From Rhododendron vialii (taxonomy: Eukaryota > Streptophyta > Magnoliopsida > Ericales > Ericaceae), in NCBI RefSeq assembly GCF_030253575.1, contig NC_080568.1, positions 33,445,001 through 33,509,000 on the forward strand: 64,000 nucleotides of DNA. Direction: 5' to 3'. The notes beneath the pieces were generated by a model, which saw only the letters and a program-made list of their open reading frames with translations, ran no database searches and was not told where the DNA came from. Below are positions 46,680 to 60,267 of the stretch, in pieces. Position 1 is the first letter of the stretch; each line of letters begins with the position of its first letter. Position numbers and translations under genes: made by a program.

Positions 46680-47925
46680 ACTTTGGCTGTAGTCAATAAC
46701 TGTTAAATGCATTTTGAGAGTCTATAAAGATATATAATTATGTGTATATGGTTAATTAGGTGCCATGGATCTAGTACTTAATGCGCATAATTTTTGTCCA
46801 TTATTGTTATAGTGAGCAAGGCAATAAAATGAATCAGATGAGGCAATATCTTAATTTGCAGAAGATTTCTTTCTAGCTTTGCTGGTATAAAATTAAAGAC
46901 TACTATTTTAAGTATTTTAGACTATTAAATGATATTTGCCCTTTATGAGAACTGCTAAAGTTCTGTCTTTGATGCTAATTATTGAAACGTTCGAAAAAAT
47001 CATTAATCCAATATTCTACTTAGGAGCCAAATTAAAACATAGAATTTGATTGAATAATAATCAAGTCATTCAATGTTTTTTTTTATTTTTTCAAATGGAG
47101 AAGATCATATAATTAATAATAGCCCAGCAGCACTTACATAACGGAGTTCATTACAAAAATCTTGGACAAAACCGAACTAATCATCTAACTATTATAAACA
47201 AGAAAAACACAAGGCAATCAGGCCGGTCTTATTCGGTTTGGATTTTGAGTGAGGTTTTAAAGTGTAATGAGTGGGGAGAGATGGATAGAAAAAATTTATT
47301 GAGTACCCCAAACGTACAAAGCCGATGTCTTTCACCCTGACTCAGATGCTGAGCCTGAAGCAAACAACGGCACTCGCGATCTACTGTATAATCATACCTA
47401 AAATCACTGGTCTCAAAAGAGATAAAGCATTAGTCAAGGATAAAAGACAACAAATACCTAGAGATGGACTTCAACCAAATATGAATGCACAAGTGAACTT
47501 TTAAAAAAACTACAGATCTGACAAGCCTCCACGAGTTGTCCTGCCAAAAACATCATATAGGTATGAGCACTGTTGACACGGATAGACCAAATAGGTAATG
47601 CCATGCACGCTCCACCTAGCTAGCTCTCTTTACCTCCGCCCCTGGGCCGCATTGGGTCTTGTGGTTGGGATTTGTCTAAAACACGCTATACCAATGACTT
47701 GTACCTAGCTCCAAGAATTAGTCTCATTAGTCAGTAGGTTTGCTATTTACGCAATTAATAAGGATTTAATTTTCGAGATCAAAGCACAAAAAAATAATTT
47801 CCTATGAATTCGATCTCTAGTTCCGGCATGAATGATCTGCCTTTGACCCCGGTCAGAGAGAGGATTGGATGAGGTGCACATAAGATGGGCTAAAAACCTC
47901 TTGCCATAAAAAAAAAACGGTCGTG
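46680..47925. other. Intergenic, no gene seen
   Basis: AT-rich DNA without a supported exon or a clear repeat. Confidence 0.5.
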
Positions 47926-48040
47926 CTATTGTCAGTCCATTGGGCTGACGATAAATACACTAGAAGACAAAAAAAATATGTATTTCTATGTATTCTTTAC
48001 ACCCTTTAATACACATTTACTATTGTCAGCCTATTGAACT
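47926..48040. mobile_element. Short MITE, about 115 bp
   Basis: One end is ctattgtcagtccattgggctgac and the other is tactattgtcagcctattgaac. A second member of the family lies at 63058-63182 with ends built on tcagctcactgggctgacaat. Each end holds the near-palindrome ttgtcagccca/tgggctgacaa. Confidence 0.6.
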
Positions 48041-48366
48041 CATTTTAGAATTTTTCAAAAAAAAAAAGGGAAGACATTGGATACTTTGATCATGTATCTG
48101 AAATGTAACTTCCAAACATGAACGGATAGACCAAATAGGTAATGCCAAGGCCCATCAAGGTTCTTTTCGCAACAGAATCTCTAAATTTAGTGAACAATCC
48201 CAACCACATTGAAACCTCTTTTGATCCAATCAAAACTACCTTTTCGTTCCAGTCCTAATTAAATGGAGTTGTACGAGACAATGGAAAAGCATATACTACG
48301 AGTATATCAGACGCGATATTTCAATTAAACCGATATTACTGTAGTAATAATTGAATTATGAATCCT

Positions 48367-48705
48367 GTTCGGCTAAATAAGTCAACTGGCTTATTTTTTT
48401 GTCTTTATTCAATTTTTTTTTCATATTTGTTAGTTTTTCGTCAATTTTTTGGGGATTATTGCATCGTCAACAAGAGGAATCTAAGAAGTAAAAAATTACA
48501 ATCAGAACCTAATTTTTTTGAATAAAGACAAAATAAGCCAACAAGCCAATTTTTTCGTCTTTATTTAATAAGAATGGATTTCGATCATAATTTTTTACTT
48601 TTTAGATTTCTTTTGTCGTGATGATTCAATAATCCCCAAAAAATTGACGAAAAACTAACAAATGCGAAGTTTTTTTGAATAAGGACAAAAAATATTTAGC
48701 CGAAC
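48367..48705. mobile_element. Foldback MITE, intact
   Basis: The ends are gttcggctaaata and tatttagccgaac. The long AT-rich arms carry aatttttttgaataaagac and gtctttatttaataag-type blocks in inverse order. It is the same family as the split element at 44085-45110. Confidence 0.75.
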
Positions 48706-49041
48706 GGGGCCTAAATCACGCGGTTGTATTTTGATGTTTGACGTGGTGCTATCACGACATGCACCTACTCCGTTGTCCGCACCCGTAAAAACTCACATGT
48801 CAAACATTCGTCTCCAACCAAAGTCGTATCACCATCTAGAAACTGTAAGATACAATATTACAATGCATAATACTTTCAAACATAGGTAAGCAAACAAACA
48901 AAAAAGGAAGAACAAACATGTGCTTAGCAAAGTCTGAATAAAACTACTAATAGTATACCAAAGTAAGTTAAAGTTAAAATGACTTTCTAGCCCTTGGTCT
49001 TAATCATAAGTGTCATAATGACTGCTAGGTATATTTACGCT

Positions 49042-49425
49042 AGTGATTAACTTATGCAGAATAATTTTTTAGTTTTTGTCTTTATTCAATTTTATTTGCA
49101 TTTGTTAGTTTTACGGCAAACTTTCATGTGATATGGGTGAGTAAGGATGAAAAAGACCGAAAAAGTAAAAAATTATGACTTTTACACAAATATTTTGGGA
49201 AATATCCAAATAAAAGCTCGAAAAGTTAATTTTTGGACATTTTCTTAGATTTTTCACAAAATACTTGTGTAAAACTCATAATTATTTACTTTTCCGGTTC
49301 CTCTCATCTTTACCCACCTATATCACATAAAAGTTTGGCATAAAACAACCAAACGCAAAAATTAAAAATTAAAAAATTGAATAAAAATAAAATCAAAAAA
49401 TTATAGTGCATAAGTTAATCATTAG
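49042..49425. mobile_element. Foldback MITE, about 385 bp
   Basis: The ends are agtgattaacttatgca and tgcataagttaatcatt. The inner arms pair over most of their length (for example gtctttattcaatttta with aattgaataaaaataaa, and tttcatgtgatatgggtga with cacctatatcacataaaag). Confidence 0.8.
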
Positions 49426-50135
49426 TGCTTTTCATATGAAAAGGGTTAAAGAGTAGCTATCTCCACCCTGAGTGTTTCTATTTCCACTCTTACAGATGTT
49501 AGTACATTATGACGTCATGAGCAGAAAGAAATAGGGGAGGCAGCAAAAACGGGAGTGGAAGTGTCTTTGATTGTGGGTGTCATGATGATGGGTATATGCA
49601 ATCAGAGATCGAAGATCTAATGATGGATGTTATGATGGCATATATATTGTTATGGATTTTTTAGGCAATAAACGGGTTTTGGGCCATGATTATTGCTAAT
49701 TAATTAATCAATATGGCTATGATTGTGATTCTAGGTTTGGGAACCTTTTAGGATGTGTTTGGATGAGGGATTTCTGGAGAGATTAGTAAAGCAAAAGAAT
49801 AAGTAAACCCCAAGGTTGGGCAAAAAATGTGACTTAGGAATTTGCTCTCTTCTACGATCTCAAATTTGAAACATCTTAAGTGCTATATAAATTTGTTTTT
49901 GGTCGGTCCATATAAAATTTTGCTCCAATTTTAATTGAAATTCTCGCAATGGCCAGAGGAATTGGTCCCCGGATTAGTCCAATTTGTACTTAAACAGACC
50001 CAGATACTACTGGAGACAGAGAAAAAAAAAATGGCGAGAACCCACATGAATTTATGAATGGTAACCGCTCAAATTTTCTTTAATTTCCTTTTACAAACAC
50101 CTCCAAAAAACATAGCTTTGGGTCGAAGAAAATTT

Positions 50136-51188
50136 TCAAATATTTGGATGCCGGATTGCACGAGGAGTAGTCTGGAGTGGGAAAAGGGTTTGCATGGGAA
50201 TCAAAGGAAGATTCGGAGTGGAAAAATTCACCAAGTCAAGCTTGTGGTGGCCACCTAAGGTTTCCAGTGCCTCAACCTGTGACCTAAGGAACTTGAGATA
50301 ATTTGCAGCCTCATCAAGCATTGATGCAGTGTCCATCTTACTCCCACCTGGAACCAACCTTTGCAGGACCCTAATTCTCTCACTTACTCTCTCCCTCCTC
50401 TGCCTTGCAGCCATGGTTTGTGGATCACTTGATATTTTCACATTCTTCCTCTTGGGCTTTTCTGCCACCTCCTCCAGGCCCAAATTCACCGGCCTGAACG
50501 CCGCCGCCCTGTAAATCATCTCCTTCATCGTTGCAATGGCCTCTGAATCCGGTTGCTGAACGGATGATGCAGATGTACTTGGGTGATGAAAACTGATGTT
50601 CGATGAACTTGGATGCGCTTTTTTCGTTCTTTTCGGTGGATTCTCTGTAGAAATGAGCTGGAAACCCCCTTCTGAAGTCGAAGTATCTAAAGAACTATTT
50701 GCACCAAATTCTTGCCGGGTTTGGTCATATCTTCTCTTGATAGGTTTAGGCTTATTATCCAACTCTTTACTCACAGAATCCGAGGATGAAACAGCGCTAA
50801 TGGAACCGAAACTCCACAGGTCTTGACATTCTGAGAAAACCATGGGAGCGCCGGTTGTTGAATCCAATATTGCTGGAGTCATCTTCTGTGGAACTGGAAC
50901 CATTTTGCTGCTTTCTTTTTCGGAGTTGGAATTAGCAAGAGATGAGGGTTGAACTTCTTGGAGATGATCATGTATTGAAGGGAAGATTTCCTCTGGAAAG
51001 CATATTTTGTTATTCCCACCTTGGACATAGCAATTTGAGTTTGGCATCATGAAGCTCTCTCCATTATCTTGGTGACGGCTCCATAAGGGTGGGCTATCCC
51101 AACGCAAACTATCCATTGAATGCATCAAGCGACTGAGGAATATTTCAGAAAAATTAATAAGATAAATCCTGAGGTAGATCTTTAACAT
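50136..51188 (-). CDS. bHLH transcription factor, bHLH87-like (HECATE-related subfamily)
   Basis: A single uninterrupted frame of 350 codons. Translation may start at 51188, 51125 (MHSMDSLRW) or 51116 (MDSLRWDSP); the last two fit the family better because the first 21 residues look like leader sequence. A conserved block [16 protein letters not shown] leads into the bHLH (about residues 253-310): [20 protein letters not shown], loop VPGGSKMDT, second helix [16 protein letters not shown]. The basic region lacks the His and Glu of classical E-box binders, as in the HECATE group, so altered DNA binding or action through heterodimers is inferred. The N-terminal half is Ser-rich and low in structure. 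Members act in reproductive and meristem development in the nucleus. The upstream sequence to 51900 may hold a 5' UTR intron. Confidence 0.92.
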   Translation of the reverse strand: MLKIYLRIYLINFSEIFLSRLMHSMDSLRWDSPPLWSRHQDNGESFMMPNSNCYVQGGNNKICFPEEIFPSIHDHLQEVQPSSLANSNSEKESSKMVPVPQKMTPAILDSTTGAPMVFSECQDLWSFGSISAVSSSDSVSKELDNKPKPIKRRYDQTRQEFGANSSLDTSTSEGGFQLISTENPPKRTKKAHPSSSNISFHHPSTSASSVQQPDSEAIATMKEMIYRAAAFRPVNLGLEEVAEKPKRKNVKISSDPQTMAARQRRERVSERIRVLQRLVPGGSKMDTASMLDEAANYLKFLRSQVEALETLGGHHKLDLVNFSTPNLPLIPMQTLFPLQTTPRAIRHPNI

Positions 51189-52700
51189 ATCAAGAAGAAG
51201 AAGAAGTAACTAAATAAGTCGAAAAAGTTTTTGATCAGCAAAAAAAAGATACTAATAACTCGATAACGGGTACATCGAGAAGGCAAAGATCCTAGCATAA
51301 CACTGGGATCACGCTAACAGGTGCGCATATCAAGAAAAATCTCCCAAATGAATCAATATTAGTTATGAGCCTTTTCAATGTGAGTTTTGACTACTAGTAA
51401 AGAGGAGATTTCAAAGGCAATCAGTGCATATACCAACATCCAACAACAAAATCGAGTGAAGAACTTTTTTTGTAATAATAAGACATACCAAGTCGAGATT
51501 CAGTCGATGCGCCGCGGAGAAAACCCTACAAAACGAGCCAATCAGAATCAAAGGATTTGGGGGCTTGAAGTTTTTATTGGTGTCAAATTAATTAAAAAAA
51601 CATAAGTAGTTGAATCAAACATCATCTCTCATGTATCTCCTTGGTTGTTAATTACTACTATCTATCACCTGCTCTAACAAACCATCTTTAATTCATGTAT
51701 ATCCTGAAAGCTGCAAGTGGTCATCAAGAGAGAAAAAAAGGGCCCTTTGCTAACGTCAGGCAACTAAATTTTGACCACCATTGCAAATTAAACTTCTTCA
51801 AGAACTCATAACCAAAGAAAAAATGAGAACAAGAGTACAAGAAAAGAAACCTTCTTGTGTTCACACAATGGAGAGAGAGAGAGAGAGAGAGGACTTGTTA
51901 TGCCTCAAGCAACTGGAGGGGAGACTTAACATGTAAAGTATGAGGAAAAGGTAGAAGTTGAAAAAATAATAATTTCGACAGTTTTCAAGTTTCAACAGTT
52001 GAAAGGAGGTATCAAATATTATTAAAGTCAGGAGTACTTTGAAAAAAGATATAGGTCCCTTCCCTTCACTTTTGGTGGGGCTGTGACATATAGTAGTAGT
52101 AGTAGTATATTTTTGCGATTTGTTCCTTTTTAGACTTTTTTTTTCCTAGTACAAATATATATAGTTCGATCAAGTTGTTTTATAGGAGTAGAATAATTTT
52201 AATGGAGTGGACTGGGGAAAGCTCTGAGCTCCTTTTGGCTGCTCTGCTGATGCATGCCACCCCATGCGTTCTGTAAAGTTTCTGGGAACTGCGCGCAGTG
52301 AGAGAGTGTATGCATGTGAGCATCTTGAGCAACTTTTTTCCCAATGATTTCCTTTAATCATAGTTGTAATCATTGTTGCTCGAATATCTTATATCTATTG
52401 TTTTCGTTCGATCGTAATATCCAACCTTTAATCATAGTAAGTACCTACCTTTAAAGTTGAGATCAGATACTTCAATATAATTATCTTAGCTATCAACGGA
52501 GTGCGCAAAGATTTAGGTTTATTGAATATTACGAACGAAACACGATGCCCTCTACAGATTTCAATAAAAAATACGGATTAATAATTATGAACATCGATTA
52601 TCGATTACATAATGGACATCGATTATTCGTGCTTACAATATGCACCTTCTTGAACCAACTGCAATTAATAATAATTGCATAATATTTTAGAACATAAATT

Positions 52701-52738
<38 letters not shown>

Positions 52739-53220
52739 GTTATATTACTGGCCTCTGAGTCCTACTCCTACCCACATGCGGCCCATAATTATATACTCTT
52801 ATATATATATTACAGCTGAGCAGTGAATGGGTGGGGTTCCTTTAATTAGTTGGGTTTTGTTAATGTCTATAAATAAAAATCTGATAGTTTTGTCAACTCT
52901 CATGTTTTTCTTCACCTCCGATCCCCTCTGCATAAACAACTCGCAAGCATGCATGTAGTGAAGCTGGATATAAATTATAGCATTAGCAACAGTACTCGAA
53001 TATTAATTCTTCTATAACCACAAACATTTGTACAAATATTTGTAAAAACACACACATTCAAATGGGACCTCCACACACTAGACCTTCAATGTGTTTGGCA
53101 CAAATAAATGTAAGTGTGTAAAATGGAGTATTTGTGTGCATCTTTGTGGTTTTAGCATTTTCCATAATTTAGGACTCACGTCGCGCACGTATTTCAACAC
53201 TATTATTTAGAGGTGGCTCT
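51189..53220. other. Upstream of the bHLH gene, no other gene seen
   Basis: Contains (GA)n tracts at about 51870-51892 and 52706-52734. A foldback-like AT-rich block with ccacaaaca and tgtggttttag ends lies at about 53017-53150. Confidence 0.5.
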
Positions 53221-53276
53221 CAGTGATTGGAGGGATTTTTGATGCACTAGCCACCTCGCACATGAAAAACAATAGT

Positions 53277-53815
53277 AATTCTAAAACCACACACAAACGT
53301 ACACTTACACAAACTCACTCACATCACATGTGGGTCCCACACACATTAGAGGTGTGTAGTGTATGTGGACCCTGTCAGAATGTTTTTCCACCATCTCTCC
53401 TAAAACCAATTGGTATTAAGAAAGGTTTCAATTAAATCTTTTATAGCATTCGACATCATAGCGGTCGCAGGAGGTGACATTGTGTAACTAAATCCATGGG
53501 GACACTCTGGGCCCAACAATCCCTCCCTCAAGATGACGCTCCCGCGACTCGAACCCATGACTTTCTGGCTCTGATATCACTTGTTGGACCGCTTTTCCAC
53601 AATCTCTCTTAAAACCAATTGGTGGTAGGAAGGATTTCAATTAAGTCTTTTATGGCATTCAACATCGCACCCGCAAGTTTGTTTTTAGAGCGATCGCATG
53701 GAGTGACATTGTGTAACCAAATTCATGATGGCACTCCGAACCCAACAGACCCCACATGTGCTATGAGTAAGCTTGAGTACGTAAGTGTTTGTATGTGATT
53801 GTAGCAAAACTCAAA
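53277..53815. mobile_element. Foldback MITE, split by a TRIM
   Basis: The left arm, 53277-53372 (accacacacaaacgtacactt, cacatgtgggtccca), and the right arm, 53748-53815 (ccccacatgtg, gtaagtgtttgtatgtg), are inverse and would be joined if the TRIM at 53373-53747 and one copy of its target duplication were removed. Confidence 0.6.
53373..53747 (-). mobile_element. TRIM retrotransposon, 375 bp, with both LTRs
   Basis: LTRs are 53373-53518 and 53582-53747, both TG...CA, with shared blocks such as ctaaaaccaattgg and gtgacattgtgtaac. The 63-bp internal part carries, on the minus strand, a primer-binding site (TGATATCAGAGCC, one mismatch to the initiator-Met tRNA complement) next to the right LTR and a polypurine tract (GAGGGAGGGA) next to the left LTR. 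The 5-bp sequence gaccc flanks it (53368-53372 and 53748-53752). It has no coding capacity. Confidence 0.9.
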
Positions 53816-54651
53816 TAGAAATCAACATTTTTGGAGACTATGGAGCTGTATCTTGGGTCCATCGGGTCATTTCCTCCAATTGCGCGCATGCTCCATTATT
53901 ATCCACCAATTGCACCATTTTTATGGAGATTTAATTTGATTGTTATATGGTTAGGGCTCCAAACTAATGGAGTTGTCCGCAAACAACTTGTAAGGGATAA
54001 GCTTGGTTCATTTAGCAAAGAATTCGAGCTCGAACAACTTTTTTAACTCATTTATAAACGAGCCAAATTCGAGCTAGCTTTATCTTAGATTGCATGTGAG
54101 GGATCAACTCGTTCACAGAAGTTCGTTTAGTAATCAAACCAAGCTTAAGTTCTCAACTACTAATCGAGGTGGAACTCAAATATTTGGGCTCGATTTGAGC
54201 TTGGCTCGAGCTCAGCTCACTGATTTTGAAGGAGCCAAGCCCGAAGAACCTAAAGCTCGGCTCGTTTTCACCTCTAAAAAAAGATCCACCACATACAATG
54301 GGTATCTTAAATCATGTGTAACAGTTACATATTTCTCGTGATCTTCTGTTTGAATACTTTACACGTGAGGGGAATACTCACTCTCTCTCGTCATAAAGAA
54401 CTGGTATTAGTCCAGCAGAAAGCAAAACTCAAGACCGTTTGCTCACTTCCACTGTTTAACAAGAACAGTTGTTTTCCAGAGCCAATTTTACCATATAACA
54501 AGATAGAAGTGTTCCATTGAGCAATTTGACATCATTTTTACATCAGAATTATGAGTATAGGTACCTTGAGTTTACACGAAACGTAACGCCAAGGTAAAAC
54601 CGGAGCTCCAGCTCTAAGATCAACGCCAGCCGCCGTACATCAAACAGAGGC
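53816..54651. other. Intergenic, no gene seen
   Basis: Downstream flank of the exonuclease-KH gene. The small open frames show no recognisable domain. Confidence 0.5.
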
Positions 54652-57600
54652 TCAAAATGCATGTCCTAGCATCCTCCCTCTGAGAATGGCTTCTGCTTTT
54701 CTCACCTGCTTGACCGGTCCAATAATGAAGACCTACACGAAGATACAGTCAATTTGCATTTCCTACCATCAAATGCAGAAGAAGAATCTTGTGTTTTGAC
54801 TTCTTAAAAATTCATCAGATGGAACAAGCATGAGATAAATCACCACCTCACCCAATTTGTATCAATGAATATTATGGGGAGTTACGGTAAACACCTTCGT
54901 TTTATGGTCATCCGAAAGCCACACACACACACACAGGGGCAATCAAAACCATACTGCGTGTTTCAATGAAGTTCAACTTACCTTGTTAGGTGGTCCCTTT
55001 TCTCCTCCCATTACAATCTCAGCTCTGTAGAATGCAATTCAAGTCATGACCTAGAGAAACCAATGAGAGAGAGAGAGAGAGAGAGAGATTTACGTGCAAG
55101 ATTCTTTGATCAACAAGATTGAAGATCCCTTCCTCCCAATGACACACCCCATTTTTCCAGGAGGGACATGAAGGACTGATAGGATCTCCTCCTCCGGACT
55201 ATTCCCTTCTACAATGAGGTTATCTGACACCACAAACCAAATCTTAGCATTAGACACATGACTTGGCTCATCACTTAATCAAGCAGTTCATGAAAAGATT
55301 TGATGCTCCTTTCCGTAATATACGGAAATGTGTGATCGTAATCAGAGCAATTCTAAAGCTTGAGTGATCTTTTCCAAAGAGACAATGAACTTTACATGAG
55401 CTTTTATCAAAATATAGCGAAGGGACATATTATACCATCACAAATGTTTTCTTGTGAGTCTAATGGTGATGGTTAAGATGATAGCACATCTCCTATGGCC
55501 CATTTGTTTGACTGGACAAATTGTGAAGGGATATCTCATAGGATATGTAATCCGATTGGACTAATAGTTATGGGATAAATAGTACCACATCCTACAAGGT
55601 AATGCATATCTCATATTTTTGCGGTATGTCATATCCACCGACCTTTAAACCTAACCGCAAAGTTTAAAACAAACGTAGGATATGTGGCCACCTTAGATTT
55701 GTAATCCAATCTAATGCTCAAATCCGGGCAAACAAACGGGGCCCTAAGATATTATGTTACCTGAGTTTTGCGAAAAGTCATACCCGATGGGTATTCAAGC
55801 ATGAACTCAAAAGTTTAAAGCAAGTACAGGATGGGTATATAACCAAATCCAACATTCAAATCCAGGTAAACATACGGGCCTGTATGAATAGATGTTGACC
55901 GGACAGGCACCCTACAATCTCCATTCCAGACAATCCACACCAATGCTTATACTCTGTGCATGTAAATCATTATGTGTGGTTGTGAAGAGAGTAGAGAGTA
56001 CTAAGAAACCTGGAACAGAGGGGATTGGTGGCCAATCTGCATAACCAATATTGCTAACGCAGAAACATCGACAATAGAGTGCACCACGAATGGCCAGTTT
56101 CCATAAGGAACTGTCATTCAGTTTCTCCATCATCTTGTGGTAAATATAAGGAAGAAAGCGGACATCATCCGCAGCTGCATGGACCATCATTTTAGACAAG
56201 GGTCGGTACGCCCAAAAATTTGGATGCTGCAAATAAATACCAAGTTATGAATCACTATTCCAAGAAAACAAACATTTGGAATGAAAGGATATGTAAAAAA
56301 AACATGAAGTTCTGTTAACAGATTTCTAAGCACCAAAGAAGGCCAATTACGATGAGTAGCAGAAGGGAGTAAAGGGACTCCAGAAATTTAACAGCTAAAT
56401 TATTGATTATCTGGCCATAAGTATCATATGATGAACAAGCACACAAATAGGTTTTAGTAAGCCGAAGTGGCCCATGAAACATAGTCAAGACATGCATCTA
56501 GGCCTACTTTCCCTATATTTACTACTAATAAGGAAACAAACACAAATTTCTTTTGACCGGTAATGGAGCAATTTAACTGTGAATACTGAATTCATTCCCA
56601 CAATGTCCGAATAAAAACACCACCTCATCGAATTAGAGTAACATGCAAGACTCCACTCACCTCTCTAAGACAGGAACGGATTTCTTTCTTCTCACCATAT
56701 GAAATACCTATATCCAGAAACTACGGTTAATTTAGAGAAAGCATAAAACACAATAACAGAATTTAAATGCTGATTCTCTTGTCCAATTGTATTACATTAC
56801 CAGGGACGGAACTAGGATTTACAATTACAATTTATTCGAGGGAATTACAATATCCCAAATAATAGCAAATTTTCAATGTACAACACCAGAAGCATCAAGA
56901 AGAATTGTCTGTTGATCCTTTTCATGAAAACCACCCACCACCGCTCAACATCTAAAAAGATACAGAAATAGTAATTTAACCCCACCAGTGAAATCCAACA
57001 GACAAAACAGATGCAAGCATAAATTTGAAGCTTACGTAACTGTTAATGGAACTCTAAAGCACCTTTTTTTTTTCTTACAAATTAAATTTTGAAGCACAAG
57101 CAGATGGGAGCAAAGAAGTTGCATGGGAGACAAAACAGATTACATGATGAATATTATAAGAGAAATAAACTGCAGCATTGTTACAAAAATGCCGCAAAAG
57201 CTGTAGTACCACAATAGCGCCGATCGGCAAGGAGGCCAACAAAAGAAATGTGGCCATCCTGTGATCTTTTCTGCCTCCGCTGTTCCTCTATGAGATGATA
57301 TGCTATCTGTGAATACATAAAAGAAGAAAGAAATCAACAATTCTCCTTCTCATCAGTTGCTCTCGGGCAAAGAAGACACGTACCACTCCTAAAAGAACAA
57401 CTGGAAGCAGTGAAAGCAAACATTTAACCACCCGAACATCTAACAAATAGGGTAAAAGTTGAATATGTGGAATAACCATGCTCGTGTCCCAATTCCCAGG
57501 GGTTGGCTGCACGGACATTCTTATATGATTCCTTCACGAAAAGGAAACGTTGAAGTAACTCACTAGACACGCCCACTTTCAAGCTCAAAAACAGCCACTG

Positions 57601-60267
57601 TTCAAATCTATCCTGAAGCAAGTTTTCCTCTATGTGACAAAAGACTATTTAGAGGGTATCACTGTTAAGACATTGTGTTCAGATAAAAAAAGAAAGACGT
57701 TTAGACTAAAGCTATCCGGTCACTTATTTACAGCAAAAATATATGGAGTGGGCCTAACAAGGAGCATGTGAAAGATGCTGTGCAAAAATCAGAAAGCATT
57801 ATTTAGAAGCTTAAAGAGAAATAACAGTAAAACTTGAAACTTACCTGGGTATCCACAACATTGTGCAACTTGATTCCATATTGAAAATACAAAGCCTGCA
57901 ATGCAAACACATATATGAGTAGGCATAACCTATAAGAAATTTAAAAACGAACATGCTGAGAAGTTCTACATTGAAATCAATTTAAGACCTCACTGTCCCG
58001 TTTGCAATCGTGAATCACTTTTGTGACATAACTAGACTCAAGAGCAGGTTTACAGGCTTCCATTAGCTCTTCCCCACCTTGAACAACATCGACCAAATAG
58101 ACAGCATCCTGAAAAGCAAGCTGCCACAAAAAAAAAAAAAAAAAGAAGCATGTTTACCAATTAGCTACATCATGTTGATTACCAAATGAGGCTAATGTCA
58201 AAGCAGTTTGCAATTTCTGTAGGGCAAACTGCCGGATTGTATAATGTGAATCGTGACTGAGATAGTATCATAAAAAAGGTTGATCTTCCTTCGCAAAAAA
58301 ATCCACCCAAAATCGTTCCACATGCATTTAGCACCCAAAATTGGGACAACAGTCCATGATATAAACTCCACAGAGACAAGCCTTGTTATCTTACAAATGC
58401 AAAAGAATGGACGTCATACCTGCATAATACAAAGAGTTCCATATCGACAGAGGTCAACAGCCTCACAATCAAATCCAATCACCAGATGCTGTTTTGGAGA
58501 GGGATAGAGAAATTCAACAGGAAGTTGTGATGCATGGGTGACTACATAAATTGGCACCAATGATAAAAGCGCTTCATGATCTGGATGTTTGGGACCTGCG
58601 GCAAGTACAGGACAAGCAAACATAACATAAATGACAGCTTTTGACAGCTCACAGCAAATCTCAAAAAGAAAAGAGCTAGCAACTGAAACCAGAAAGGCTC
58701 AACAAATCCCAAATCTTAGTGATGAACTAATCTTCAATGGTGGTAGCAATGGCCTGTTTACTTGCAGACACGACATTAAGCAGAGAAGCTACAAGTCATC
58801 CCGTCATCCAGTGTTGTCAAAATTCTACAATATGCAATACGTATGCTTTGATTCGTTATGCTTGGAGGTAAATAGAATGTATCTTATGTGATTAGTTCGT
58901 GTCTGAGGTAAAATCAATACGTATCTCTAGACATTTCTTATTAAGCTAATCATCCCTTTCATTTTGTCGCTAAATTTATGATCATGAAAAGGTCAAATTA
59001 GATCACACTTCTGTACTTTACAGCTTTTTGTGATTCCCTTCGCTTTAGAATGTGCGTTAACTTTCTCTCACACTTCCCATTTTTGGGGCATGGGACCAGC
59101 TACAGAAGCTTGGTTACCCAACTCCACCTTAAGGTTATTTCTTATATGACACACCAAGTGCAATCAAATGGTGGAACCTCTTTTTCTTCCCTTTCTAGAA
59201 AAGGACGTTATGTCAAACTTTCATAGACTCATAGAATGTTTGATTATTGGGTCTCGAAAAAATGGTCTTCAAGACCTGGAATTTCATTCATTGATACTAT
59301 AAACACAAGTAAAAAGTAATACGATAAACTCGTTGTTTTTTCCTTCTCCACTTTCGTTTCCTCGTTTATCCATGTATTGATTTATTCTCTTTACTCCACA
59401 TAATTTCACTTTTCCCAGGTACCAAACATGAAATTCTGCAACAACTTGCCAATCATGGAGTTAACTCCAAAAGTGGATTGAGCAAATAATGATGCACCGA
59501 ATTTCACTTTTGTAGGAGAGGTGGGCAAGAAGCCAGAGAAACATGTAAAGTCAATTTAATAAGCATCTAAGCCAACAAAACCGAAACTGATAAGATAATG
59601 AAAGTTCGGGATAGTTCATAGTTCATAATCGTCGACACTGGTAAAAGATGAAATAACAAGTACGGTAATTCATTGAACTGATAAAGTACTATCACTAGCT
59701 CTCAAGATCACACACAATTAATACCACAAAAAAATTGACCTCGCATCCCCCAAAACCAACTAGAAAAGCACTTCAAATTAGTCCAATAAATAAAATGTCC
59801 ACTTAACAGAATTGCGAAACCGAAATTCAAATAGCAATGGTCAAAACCCAGAAGGCAAAAACCCAATGAAGCAGCTAATGACGACCCAGCAACCAAAAAC
59901 TGGATCTTTAACCCACAAACTAAAGCAAAGCATGCGATCCTCAAAACCTCAATTGCAAAAAAATCCGTCCTAAACCCAGTTTAACCAAAACCCAAGTGCA
60001 AAAAGCAAATATCTGTAAACCTGTGTTTGGATCCAGAGTTTGTATCTGGATTTTTTGATGAAACAGGAAATAAACGGATTTCCCTTCACAATTTTTTACA
60101 TTTTCTTTTCCCTCTACGAATTCTTGATCCAAACAAAGCCTAAGAAAAGAAATAGCAACGTTAACCAAGTCCAAGCTGAACAAGAATCAGAAATCAAAAG
60201 TTTTACCTGAGCCAGAAGGGAGAGGAATGTATGTCTGATAGGTAGTAGCAGCAGCAGCAAACGCCAT
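54652..60267 (-). CDS. 3'-5' exonuclease domain plus KH domain protein, intact, ten exons (Arabidopsis At2g25910-like)
   Basis: Exons are 60207-60267, 58420-58595, 57989-58120, 57845-57895, 57210-57306, 56661-56707, 56010-56226, 55094-55223, 54982-55024 and 54652-54732. All borders are GT/AG and all phases agree, giving 344 residues. The RNase D-like exonuclease has motif I IGFDCEAVDL (Asp63, Glu65), motif II VIHDCKRDSEAL (Asp117 region) and motif III AAADDVRFL (Asp208/209). The C-terminal KH domain has the loop GRKG (290-293) in VPPGKMGCVIGRKGSSI and ends FIIGPVKQVRKAEAILRGRM. The plan fits a DEDD-type exonuclease that gains RNA affinity from KH; the exact RNA target is unknown. Intron 1 is about 1.6 kb. 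A TATATATATA stretch on the minus strand at 60481-60493 may be the TATA box. Confidence 0.95.
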
